DNA of 64,000 bases from positions 55,666-119,665 of the forward strand of contig JAFSCH010000046.1 of the NCBI GenBank assembly GCA_017436865.1, written 5' to 3'. Made by a program: the position numbers and the translations under genes. A model generated the notes under the pieces. It had not been told where the DNA came from. It made no database searches and saw only the letters and a list, made by a program, of their open reading frames with translations. Origin of the DNA: Lachnospiraceae bacterium (GTDB taxonomy: Bacteria > Bacillota > Clostridia > Lachnospirales > Lachnospiraceae). Of the stretch, positions 43,628 through 50,280 are shown in pieces. The stretch's first letter is position 1. Each line of letters begins with the position of its first letter.

Positions 43628-44371
43628 ATGACACGAAATTACAAACTGATTATTTCATATGATGGAACCCGTTTTTATGGATGGGAAAGTCAGACAACAA
43701 CAGATATGACGATTCAGGGAAAACTACAAAATGTGTTATCTCTTATGGTTGGTAAAGAGGTTAAATTGATTGGAGCAGGAAGAACCGATGCAGGAGTTCA
43801 TGCAAAGGCAATGGTCGCAAATGTGAATCTTGATACAGAGAAGACTGTGGAAGAAATTCGTGATTATATGAATCAGTATTTGCCAGAGGATATCAGCATT
43901 CAAGATGTTAGAATAGCGTCAGAACGTTTTCATAGTAGATACAATGCGATTGGCAAAACATATTGTTATACCTGTTATATTGGCGAAGGTAAGCCGATTT
44001 TTGATCGTAAGTATGTCTACACGCCACCAATGGCTCCGGATGTAGAGCTTATGCGTAAGGCAGCACAATATTTAATAGGAGAGCATGATTTTGCAAGCTT
44101 TTGTGCAAAGGCTCAAAAGAAAAAATCAACGGTGCGTCATGTTGATAAAATTGAAATAGTGGAAGATGGAGATTATCTGCGCCTCATATATCATGGTAAT
44201 GGTTTTCTTTACAATATGGTGAGAATTCTTACAGGAACGCTGTTAGAGGTAGGATTTGGGAAGAGAACACCGGAGAGTATGGTAGAATTGTTAGAAGCAA
44301 AGAATCGTAAATTGGCTGGATATACAGCACCACCACAGGGGTTGTGTCTGGTTAAGGTTGATTATGATTAA
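43628..44371 (+). CDS. truA: tRNA pseudouridine synthase A
   Basis: Converts U38-U40 of tRNA anticodon arms to pseudouridine. The catalytic Asp is in GAGRTDAGVHA near residue 56. YDGTRFYGWESQ at the start, RFHSRYNAIGKTY and NMVRILTGTLLEVG are also diagnostic. Length 247 is normal. GAGGTT lies upstream. A 49-codon gene follows after 56 bases. Confidence 0.97.
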   Translation: MTRNYKLIISYDGTRFYGWESQTTTDMTIQGKLQNVLSLMVGKEVKLIGAGRTDAGVHAKAMVANVNLDTEKTVEEIRDYMNQYLPEDISIQDVRIASERFHSRYNAIGKTYCYTCYIGEGKPIFDRKYVYTPPMAPDVELMRKAAQYLIGEHDFASFCAKAQKKKSTVRHVDKIEIVEDGDYLRLIYHGNGFLYNMVRILTGTLLEVGFGKRTPESMVELLEAKNRKLAGYTAPPQGLCLVKVDYD

Positions 44372-44427
44372 GAAATCAGATAAGGATAAATTCAGAAATA
44401 GAAAGAGAATTTGTTGGAGAAATGAAA

Positions 44428-44577
44428 ATGAATAACATAGAGCGAAGAGATAAAGAATTTATTTATCCATCAACTCGAATTACAGAGGAAGATAAAAGAA
44501 AATTATTCAAGGATGAAGAAATTGATATGGAAGCATGGAATAATATTGTAGAGCGAGGATTTGATGTGCTGAAATAA
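44428..44577 (+). CDS. Small hypothetical protein, 49 residues
   Basis: Begins MNNIERRDKEFIYPSTRITE; charged with a predicted amphipathic helix at the end. GGAG lies 8 bases before ATG 44428 (ATG 44422 is too near the site). It lies between truA and the manganese riboswitch promoter. It is plausible as a gene because of the site and codon composition, but no homologue is known to me. Confidence 0.6.
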   Translation: MNNIERRDKEFIYPSTRITEEDKRKLFKDEEIDMEAWNNIVERGFDVLK

Positions 44578-44581
44578 ATGT

Positions 44582-44610
44582 TTGACAGAAACATGGACTA
44601 ATGATAAAAT
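44582..44610 (+). promoter_or_regulatory. Sigma-A promoter of the mntP riboswitch transcript
   Basis: TTGACA (44582-44587), 17-base spacer, TAAAAT (44605-44610). It overlaps the end of the preceding small gene. Confidence 0.85.
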
Positions 44611-44619
44611 TTTATCATT

Positions 44620-44783
44620 AAGCCATGAGGGAGTAGCAAGCGTATAACGTAGCAAGTCAACATACTGACCTTTTGGTCTGGCTTGTTTTAAATTGCGAGA
44701 CTCATGTATAGTAAAACTATGCATGAAGTCTATCCATTTTTGATATGTACCAAGTATAGTTTTGTACTGTACTTGGTTTTTTT
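44620..44783 (+). ncRNA. yybP-ykoY manganese riboswitch with terminator, upstream of mntP
   Basis: Conserved parts are GGGAGTAGC (about 44629-44637), GTCAACATACTG and GCGAGACTCATG. The outer helix pairs CATGAG with CTCATG. Downstream, GACTCATGTATAG can instead pair with CTATGCATGAAGTC, competing with that helix. The terminator is ACCAAGTA/TACTTGGT (44749-44756 with 44770-44777) with a T7 tail. Manganese binding to this class usually turns on exporters, and the next gene is the exporter mntP. The segment between terminator and gene is occupied by repeat copy H. Confidence 0.9.
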
Positions 44784-44785
44784 AT

Positions 44786-44874
44786 GCAATGTAAATTGCT
44801 GTAGAGTAGTGGTAGTTAGACAAGAATTTCTTGCGAAATTCTTGCCAAAGTGCGTGCGCTGGCACGCACTATTT
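44786..44874 (+). repeat. Dispersed palindromic element, copy H, inside the mntP leader
   Basis: Both palindromes present. The centre of the first one is CAAGAATTTCTTGCGAAATT-CTTG, the reverse complement of the centre in copies B and D when all are read in the same element direction. It lies between the riboswitch terminator and the mntP ribosome binding site, so it is transcribed when the switch is on. Confidence 0.9.
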
Positions 44875-44897
44875 GTACAAATGAGGAGGAAGAGAAG

Positions 44898-45482
44898 ATG
44901 AATTTAGGATTTTCATTTTTTTTCACAAGCATTATGTTAGGAGTTGGACTTGCGATGGACGCATTTTCGGTGTCGCTTGCGAATGGATTAAATGAACCAA
45001 CAATGAAAAAGAAAAAAATGTGTGGTGTGGCAGGTGTATTTTCCTTTTTTCAGTTTGCAATGCCAATGATTGGATGGATATGTGTTTCTACGATTGCACG
45101 TCTTTTAGGAGTATTTGAAACGTTTATTCCATGGATTGCCTTGATATTACTTGGGTATATAGGAAGCAAAATGCTCTATGAAGGCATAACAAGTAAAGAA
45201 TCAGAGGAAGAAAGCAGTGTGGTTGGAAAGAAAGGACTTCTTGTACAAGGTGTGGCGACTTCAATTGATGCACTTTCTGTAGGTTTTACGATTTCGGATT
45301 ATAATGGTATAGAGGCAGTGATGTGTTGTTTGCTTATCGGAGTGGTTACATTTTTTATATGCTACGTGGGGCTTGTAATGGGGAAAAAAGCAGGAACAAA
45401 GCTTGCAGGAAAAGCAGGAATTTTAGGTGGTGTTATTCTTATTTCTATAGGATTAGAAATCTTTATTACTAGTTTTATGTAA
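44898..45482 (+). CDS. mntP: Manganese efflux pump MntP
   Basis: 194 residues from ATG 44898, where AGGAGG ends 8 bases upstream; a longer frame from 44850 only adds codons from the repeat. Six membrane segments. The paired family motifs GLAMDAFSVSLANGL near residue 18 and GVATSIDALSVGFTI carry the two conserved Asp residues. It exports Mn(II). The gene is governed by the yybP-ykoY riboswitch, a pairing known in many bacteria. No clear terminator follows. Confidence 0.95.
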   Translation: MNLGFSFFFTSIMLGVGLAMDAFSVSLANGLNEPTMKKKKMCGVAGVFSFFQFAMPMIGWICVSTIARLLGVFETFIPWIALILLGYIGSKMLYEGITSKESEEESSVVGKKGLLVQGVATSIDALSVGFTISDYNGIEAVMCCLLIGVVTFFICYVGLVMGKKAGTKLAGKAGILGGVILISIGLEIFITSFM

Positions 45483-45710
45483 AATGGACGAGGTTGTCAT
45501 GATAATAAGGAAATATTAATAAATGTAGAATTTTATTTGTTTCCATGTTCAGTAAATATATATGTGGGAAAAATTCTGTTATCATAATGGTTACAAAGAT
45601 GTTCAAAATATACAAAATGTGTATATGATATGTATAGACAAAATGACGAAAAAGCACAAAAAACAACAAAATTTACTTACGAAACTCAATTTTTAGCGCT
45701 AAAATATAAA

Positions 45711-45725
45711 TACACAGTATGTGTA
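45711..45725. promoter_or_regulatory. Perfect short palindrome before the 79-residue gene
   Basis: TACACA-GTA-TGTGTA ends 20 bases before the start, next to AT-rich promoter-like sequence (TATAAATA). It could be an operator. The rest of the 263-base gap after mntP shows nothing recognised. Confidence 0.35.
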
Positions 45726-45745
45726 ACATGAAAGGTAGGTAAATT

Positions 45746-45985
45746 ATGAAAAGAGTAAAAGCGGCGTGCATTACACAGACATTACATTTCTTATTAAAAG
45801 AAGATGTTGGTCATGATTATGCTATCAAACTTGTAAATGAAGAGGTAAAGAAATATAAAGAGCAACTTGAAAAAAACAAAACTCAGTATAAGATTCTTTC
45901 AGAAATTACTAAGGAAGATGGTTCTATTATGATTGAAATAAAAAAACAGTATAACACATCTCCGATAGGACATTATTTGGATTAA
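45746..45985 (+). CDS. Small hypothetical protein, 79 residues
   Basis: Begins MKRVKAACITQTLHFLLKED. The centre (residues 27-50) is a charged helix, EEVKKYKEQLEKNKTQYKIL, and the end is a short beta-type IEIKKQYNTSPIG. The site AAAGGTAGG precedes the ATG and a strong terminator follows, so it is a single-gene transcript. I do not recognise it. A palindrome upstream hints at repression. CarD-like regulator next door is separate. Confidence 0.7.
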   Translation: MKRVKAACITQTLHFLLKEDVGHDYAIKLVNEEVKKYKEQLEKNKTQYKILSEITKEDGSIMIEIKKQYNTSPIGHYLD

Positions 45986-46007
45986 ATTAGTAAGAATATG
46001 AATTGAA

Positions 46008-46041
46008 AATGCAGTTATCTGTTATGATAGCTGCATTTTTT
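46008..46041 (+). terminator. Intrinsic terminator after the 79-residue gene
   Basis: AATGCAGTTATC pairs with GATAGCTGCATT (12 bp, one G-U), followed by TTTT. Confidence 0.9.
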
Positions 46042-46091
46042 AGAAACTATTTAGATTAATAGGTGGAATGGTGAAAGGATGGATAACCTAA

Positions 46092-46616
46092 ATGTACGAA
46101 ATTGGAGATTTTATTGTAAGAGCTAATACTGGTGTATGTAAGGTAGTAGATATTTTGAATCTTGATATGTCGGGAATAGATAGAAGTAAATTATATTATC
46201 AGTTAGTACCACTTGATGACGATAAAGCAAAAATATATATACCTACAGAAAGTGCACATTTAGTAACAAGAAAAGTTATGACGATGGAAGAGGCGATGAA
46301 ACTCGTTGAACAGGTAGCCGATATAGAGGTACTTAATGTTACTAATGACAAATTGCGAGAGCAAAAATATAAAGAAATAGTCAAAGGAAGTAATCCTAGA
46401 GAATTACTTCAAATCATCAAAACAATATATTTGCGAAAAAAGGAAAGATTAGACCAAGGAAAGAAAAATACAGCTGCTGATGAAAACTATTATAGATTGG
46501 CAGAAAAACAGCTATTTTCAGAATTGTGCGTAGCTCTTAAGAAAAGCAACGATGATATACATAAATTGATTGTAATGTCTGTTAATAAAAATAACACTTC
46601 TCAAATACATACATAA
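46092..46616 (+). CDS. CarD/CdnL-TRCF-type transcriptional regulator
   Basis: 174 residues. The N-terminal RNA polymerase-interacting domain is recognisable: YEIGDFIVRANTGVCKVVDI, YYQLVPLDDDKAKIYIPTES and the hydrophobic strand AHLVTRKVM. A helical C-terminal domain (75-170) follows, with RELLQIIKTIYLRKKERLDQ. CarD proteins bind RNAP beta and stabilise open complexes. Clostridia often hold several paralogues. It stands alone between two terminators. Confidence 0.88.
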   Translation: MYEIGDFIVRANTGVCKVVDILNLDMSGIDRSKLYYQLVPLDDDKAKIYIPTESAHLVTRKVMTMEEAMKLVEQVADIEVLNVTNDKLREQKYKEIVKGSNPRELLQIIKTIYLRKKERLDQGKKNTAADENYYRLAEKQLFSELCVALKKSNDDIHKLIVMSVNKNNTSQIHT

Positions 46617-46678
46617 AAAATAAAATAATGATTTGTTATACGAGTTAGTTATATGGGGAGTTGTTTAATAAAAGAGTG

Positions 46679-46710
46679 AAAAAAGAATCTCTTATTGAGG
46701 TTCTTTTTTT
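46679..46710 (+). terminator. Intrinsic terminator after the CarD-like gene
   Basis: AAAAAGAATCTC pairs with GAGGTTCTTTTT, 5-base loop, long T-run. Confidence 0.88.
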
Positions 46711-46817
46711 GTTGAATTAAATGTCAAAGATTTCACAAGTTTTTCACACAAGAAACATATTTTTATCAAAATTTGATTTTATAGTGAATGGAAGTTGAAC
46801 AGAAAGAAGGTGAGAAA

Positions 46818-47489
46818 ATGAAGTTCAGGCATGAGCTAAAACAAGAAATATCATACATAGATATGTTGGCGTTAAGGCAGCGTTTAAAGGCTGTTATGAA
46901 AAATGATTCTCATGCGACGAATGGTAAATACGAAATACGAAGCTTGTATTTTGATAACCTGAATGATAAAGCACTTAGAGAAAAAATAGATGGTGTGAAC
47001 ATTCGTGAAAAATTCCGAATCCGTTATTACGATGGGAAGACTTCTCTTATTAAGCTAGAGAAAAAAAGCAAGATAAACGGGCTTTGCCTAAAGGAAAGTG
47101 TTGCTTTGACAATAGAGCAGGCAAAAGCGATTTTAAATGGGGATTATACATGGATGGCAGAAAGTGAAGAGGTTCTTATCAGGGAACTATATCTTAAGAT
47201 GAAACAGGAAGGGTTGCGCCCCAAAACAATTGTTGATTACATACGGGAACCATTTGTATTTGAAGCCGGAAACGTTCGGATAACGCTGGATTATGATATT
47301 AGAACAGGGTTGAATTCTACAGATTTTCTGAATGATTCATGTATAACGATTCCGGTTGCAAATAATCCTATTATTCTTGAAATAAAATGGGATGAATATT
47401 TGCCTGATATCATAAAAGATATCATTCAATTAAATGCTGGGCGTATAGGGGCTTTTTCGAAATACGCTGCATGTAGAATGTATGATTAA
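46818..47489 (+). CDS. VTC-domain protein (polyphosphate polymerase-like)
   Basis: 223 residues from ATG 46818, set by GAAGGTGAG. The triphosphate-tunnel fold shown by yeast VTC4 is suggested by basic and acidic strand motifs: FRHELKQEI, IRSLYFDNL, REKFRIRYYDG, LIKLEKKSK, PKTIVDYIREPFVF, VRITLDYDIRTG and ILEIKWDEYLPD. In yeast this domain polymerises ATP gamma-phosphate to polyphosphate. In bacteria it lies with DUF4956 and CotH genes, as here (gap 23 bases), with no proven activity. First gene of the three-gene operon. Confidence 0.88.
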   Translation: MKFRHELKQEISYIDMLALRQRLKAVMKNDSHATNGKYEIRSLYFDNLNDKALREKIDGVNIREKFRIRYYDGKTSLIKLEKKSKINGLCLKESVALTIEQAKAILNGDYTWMAESEEVLIRELYLKMKQEGLRPKTIVDYIREPFVFEAGNVRITLDYDIRTGLNSTDFLNDSCITIPVANNPIILEIKWDEYLPDIIKDIIQLNAGRIGAFSKYAACRMYD

Positions 47490-47512
47490 AATAATAAAAA
47501 GGAGTAAAAATT

Positions 47513-48184
47513 ATGACATTTCATGATATTTTTAAATCAAGTTTTTTAGAGAATATGACAAGTATTAGTATTCTCGATATGGTAGTTGCGCTGCTATTGG
47601 CTTTTGGCATCGGTTTGTTTATTTTTATGGTATATAAAAAGACGTATCAGGGTGTAATGTATTCGTCAAGCTTTGGTACAACCTTGATTGCATTGACGAT
47701 GATTACAACAGTAGTAATTCTTGCAGTTACTTCGAATGTGGTGCTTTCGCTTGGTATGGTAGGTGCACTTTCTATTGTGAGATTCCGTACAGCGATTAAG
47801 GAACCTTTAGAGATTGCATTTTTGTTCTGGTCAATTGCAGCAGGTATTGTTTTGGCAGCAGGTCTGATTCCGCTTGCAGTAATAGGTAGTGTTGTGATTG
47901 GTGTGATATTGATTATTTTTGTAAACAAAAAATCATACTACAATCCATATATAGTAGTGCTTTCTTGCGCGAATTCGGAAGCGGAAAAGAAAGCAAAAGA
48001 ATTTCTGGTTCAGCATGTTCAGAAATGTGTGGTAAAAAGTAAAACAGCAACAAAGGGATTGATTGAATTGAACCTTGAAATTCGTATGAAAGACGATAAT
48101 ACAGATTTTATTAATGAACTTTCTGATATGAATGGTATAAATAGTGCTGTTCTTGTAAGTTATAATGGTGAATACATGGGCTAG
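47513..48184 (+). CDS. DUF4956 membrane protein
   Basis: 223 residues. Four hydrophobic segments lie at about residues 23-43, 54-78, 83-90 and 102-142. The family signature is GMVGALSIVRFRTAIKEPLE near 82-101. The soluble C-terminal part (143-223) looks like a small alpha/beta domain (LSCANSEAEKKAKEF, LIELNLEIRM). It always seems to accompany VTC-domain genes, which suggests a membrane anchor or translocation channel for their product; that is inference. AAGGAG precedes the start and cotH follows after 11 bases. Confidence 0.88.
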   Translation: MTFHDIFKSSFLENMTSISILDMVVALLLAFGIGLFIFMVYKKTYQGVMYSSSFGTTLIALTMITTVVILAVTSNVVLSLGMVGALSIVRFRTAIKEPLEIAFLFWSIAAGIVLAAGLIPLAVIGSVVIGVILIIFVNKKSYYNPYIVVLSCANSEAEKKAKEFLVQHVQKCVVKSKTATKGLIELNLEIRMKDDNTDFINELSDMNGINSAVLVSYNGEYMG

Positions 48185-48195
48185 GGAGGTGCAAT

Positions 48196-49791
48196 ATGTC
48201 AACACATAAGCATTTTGATAAAATCTGTTGTGTTGTGATTGGTTTTACGCTGTTATTGACTGTGTTTCTTATGAATGTAGAAGCATTTGAAGTTCCTGAA
48301 GAAGCAAATGTAATGGGATATGAGAATAAACTATTTGACACTTCTACAGTACATACGCTTAACATTGTAATAGATGATTGGGATGCGTTTACAGACAATT
48401 GCCAGAGTGAAGAATACTATGACTGTACGGTTGTTATTAATGGAGAAACCTATAAAAATGTTGCTATCCGAGGAAAAGGTAACACATCGCTTTCTCAAGT
48501 ATCTTCCTATGAAAACGACAGATATAGTTTCAAGATAGAATTTGACCATTATGATAGTGCGAATACATATTATGGTTTGGATAAATTATGTCTAAATAAT
48601 ATAATTCAGGATAATACCTATATGAAAGATTATCTGACATATCAGATGATGGCTGAAATGGGTGTTGCATCACCGCTATGTAGTTATGTTTACATTACAG
48701 TGAATGGAAAGGATTGGGGGCTTTATCTTGCAGTAGAAGCGGTAGAGGATTCTTTCATGAAACGTAATTATGGAAGTGATTACGGTGAACTTTATAAGCC
48801 TGACAGTATGAAAATGGGCGGTGGACGTGGCAATGGAAAACGGTTTGATATGGAAGAGTTTAAGGAAGATTCGGATGATATGGAAATTCCAAAGTTTGAT
48901 GGTCAGGTGAAAAAGCCGAATGGAGAAATGCCAGACAAGATGCAAGGGGGCACATCTCCTGAAATGCCAAAAAGAATGGAAGTTCCGGATGGTCAGGCGC
49001 CAGTTGATGGTATGAATGGTAGTGATGATGTTTTACTTAAATATATAGATGATGAAATAGAAAGCTATTCCAATATTTTTGATAATGCTAAAACGGATAT
49101 TTCGAACAGCGATAAAAAGCGTTTAATCAAAGCCTTGAAAAAGCTGAGTGAAGGTGATGAATTATCAGACACAGTGGAAATAGAAACCGTAATTCGTTAT
49201 TTTGTAGTACATAATTTTGTGGTGAATTTTGATAGTTATACGGGGTCGATGATTCATAACTATTATCTTTATGAAAAAAACGGAAAAATGCAAATGATAC
49301 CTTGGGATTATAATCTTGCGTTTGGCGGTTTTCAGTCTAAGGAAGGTGCAACAAGCCTTGTAAACTATCCGATTGATGAGCCGGTTTCTGGTGGAAATGC
49401 AGAAGATAGACCAATGATTGCATGGATATTTGATAACGCGGAATATACAGAGTTATATCACACTGTTTTTGCAGAATTCATATCTGAATATTTCGAAAGT
49501 GGTTATTTTAAAAACTTGTTTGATACCGTGACAGAAATGATTGCACCGTATGTAGAAAAAGATCCTACCAAGTTTTGTACTTATGAGGAATTTGAAAAGG
49601 GCATTGCTACTCTGAAAGAATTCTGTATGCTTCGTGCAGAAAGTATTCGTGGTCAGCTTGATGGAAGTATTGGGGCAACTACCGATACGCAAAACAGCAG
49701 TACGTTGATAAATGCAGATGACTTGCAGATTAATGACATGGGGACAATGGAAGACTTTAGGGATGATAACAGAGGACCACAACAGTTTTGA
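48196..49791 (+). CDS. CotH-family secreted kinase-like protein
   Basis: 531 residues. One N-terminal hydrophobic segment (KICCVVIGFTLLLTVFLMNV) acts as signal or anchor. The CotH domain has IRGKGNTSLSQ near 94, DRYSFKIEFD, LDKLCLNNIIQDNTYMKDYL, WGLYLAVEAVEDSFMKRNYG and MIPWDYNLAFGGF with the catalytic-type Asp. A Met/Pro/Lys-rich linker (residues 200-275, PEMPKRMEVPDGQAP) interrupts the domain. CotH of Bacillus phosphorylates spore coat proteins with ATP. Here it is the third gene after VTC and DUF4956 and probably acts outside the cell. Confidence 0.9.
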   Translation: MSTHKHFDKICCVVIGFTLLLTVFLMNVEAFEVPEEANVMGYENKLFDTSTVHTLNIVIDDWDAFTDNCQSEEYYDCTVVINGETYKNVAIRGKGNTSLSQVSSYENDRYSFKIEFDHYDSANTYYGLDKLCLNNIIQDNTYMKDYLTYQMMAEMGVASPLCSYVYITVNGKDWGLYLAVEAVEDSFMKRNYGSDYGELYKPDSMKMGGGRGNGKRFDMEEFKEDSDDMEIPKFDGQVKKPNGEMPDKMQGGTSPEMPKRMEVPDGQAPVDGMNGSDDVLLKYIDDEIESYSNIFDNAKTDISNSDKKRLIKALKKLSEGDELSDTVEIETVIRYFVVHNFVVNFDSYTGSMIHNYYLYEKNGKMQMIPWDYNLAFGGFQSKEGATSLVNYPIDEPVSGGNAEDRPMIAWIFDNAEYTELYHTVFAEFISEYFESGYFKNLFDTVTEMIAPYVEKDPTKFCTYEEFEKGIATLKEFCMLRAESIRGQLDGSIGATTDTQNSSTLINADDLQINDMGTMEDFRDDNRGPQQF

Positions 49792-50280
49792 GTCGAAAAA
49801 AATAGGGGAAAGTGCAGGATATGGCAGGCAAGCTAAGAGATATATATTTGAATTGTGTATAGGTATATGGTAAATTTATAGGGTTACATAATTTAAAAAT
49901 GAAATGGTTTACTAGAAGGTATGAATATGAACAAACATAAAAAGATAACCATATCAGTATGTGCTTTTTGAAAGAAAAACTTTAAGAAAGCAAAAGTGTA
50001 AGAAGTAAAAATATGCATTATGAATGCATAAATATTATGTTATTTTTTTAACGATATAAGGTTGCTTTTTTGTTAAAAATATGTCAAAATATAATTATAC
50101 AGAGCCAAGCAAATTTGAAAGAAAGCATACAGAATGTTGGCATTCTGGTATGCTTTTCTTTAAATTTATTTGATGAGAGGCCAATATGAGCAAAGGGAAA
50201 GTTTTGTAAGAACGATTTTGCGAATGGTACGCTCTGTAAAATTACATTAAATATAATAAAAAGGAAAGGCATGATCTAAT
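49792..50280. other. 489-base gap between cotH-like gene and hydrogenase
   Basis: The first 300 bases are AT-rich with a small ATGCATTATGAATGCAT palindrome near 50014 and no gene (a 13-codon frame at 49927 is not supported). The part from 50092 on holds the inverted-repeat element listed next. No good terminator for the CotH operon was found and no convincing promoter for the hydrogenase, though TATAAT occurs at 50090. Confidence 0.6.
50092..50244. repeat. 153-bp inverted-repeat element upstream of the hydrogenase gene
   Basis: Ends TAATTATACAGAGC (50092-50105) and GCTCTGTAAAATTA (50231-50244) are inverted repeats matching at 13 of 14 positions. Inside is a second long inverted repeat (50111-50136 with 50141-50167: AAATTTGAAAGAAAGCATAC.. 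/ ..GTATGCTTTTCTTTAAATTT). It could be a MITE-like insertion or a structured leader RNA; the nested symmetry does not decide between them. Confidence 0.6.

Noticed and set aside
44786-44874. Terminator role of the repeat hairpins
   Set aside because: Palindromes are not followed by T-runs, and copies stand after genuine terminators at rplS and at the CNNM-type gene.
49927-49971. Short frame MNKHKKITISVCAF resembling a signal-peptide start
   Set aside because: Stops after 13-14 codons and has no recognisable continuation in any frame; a decayed gene start cannot be shown.
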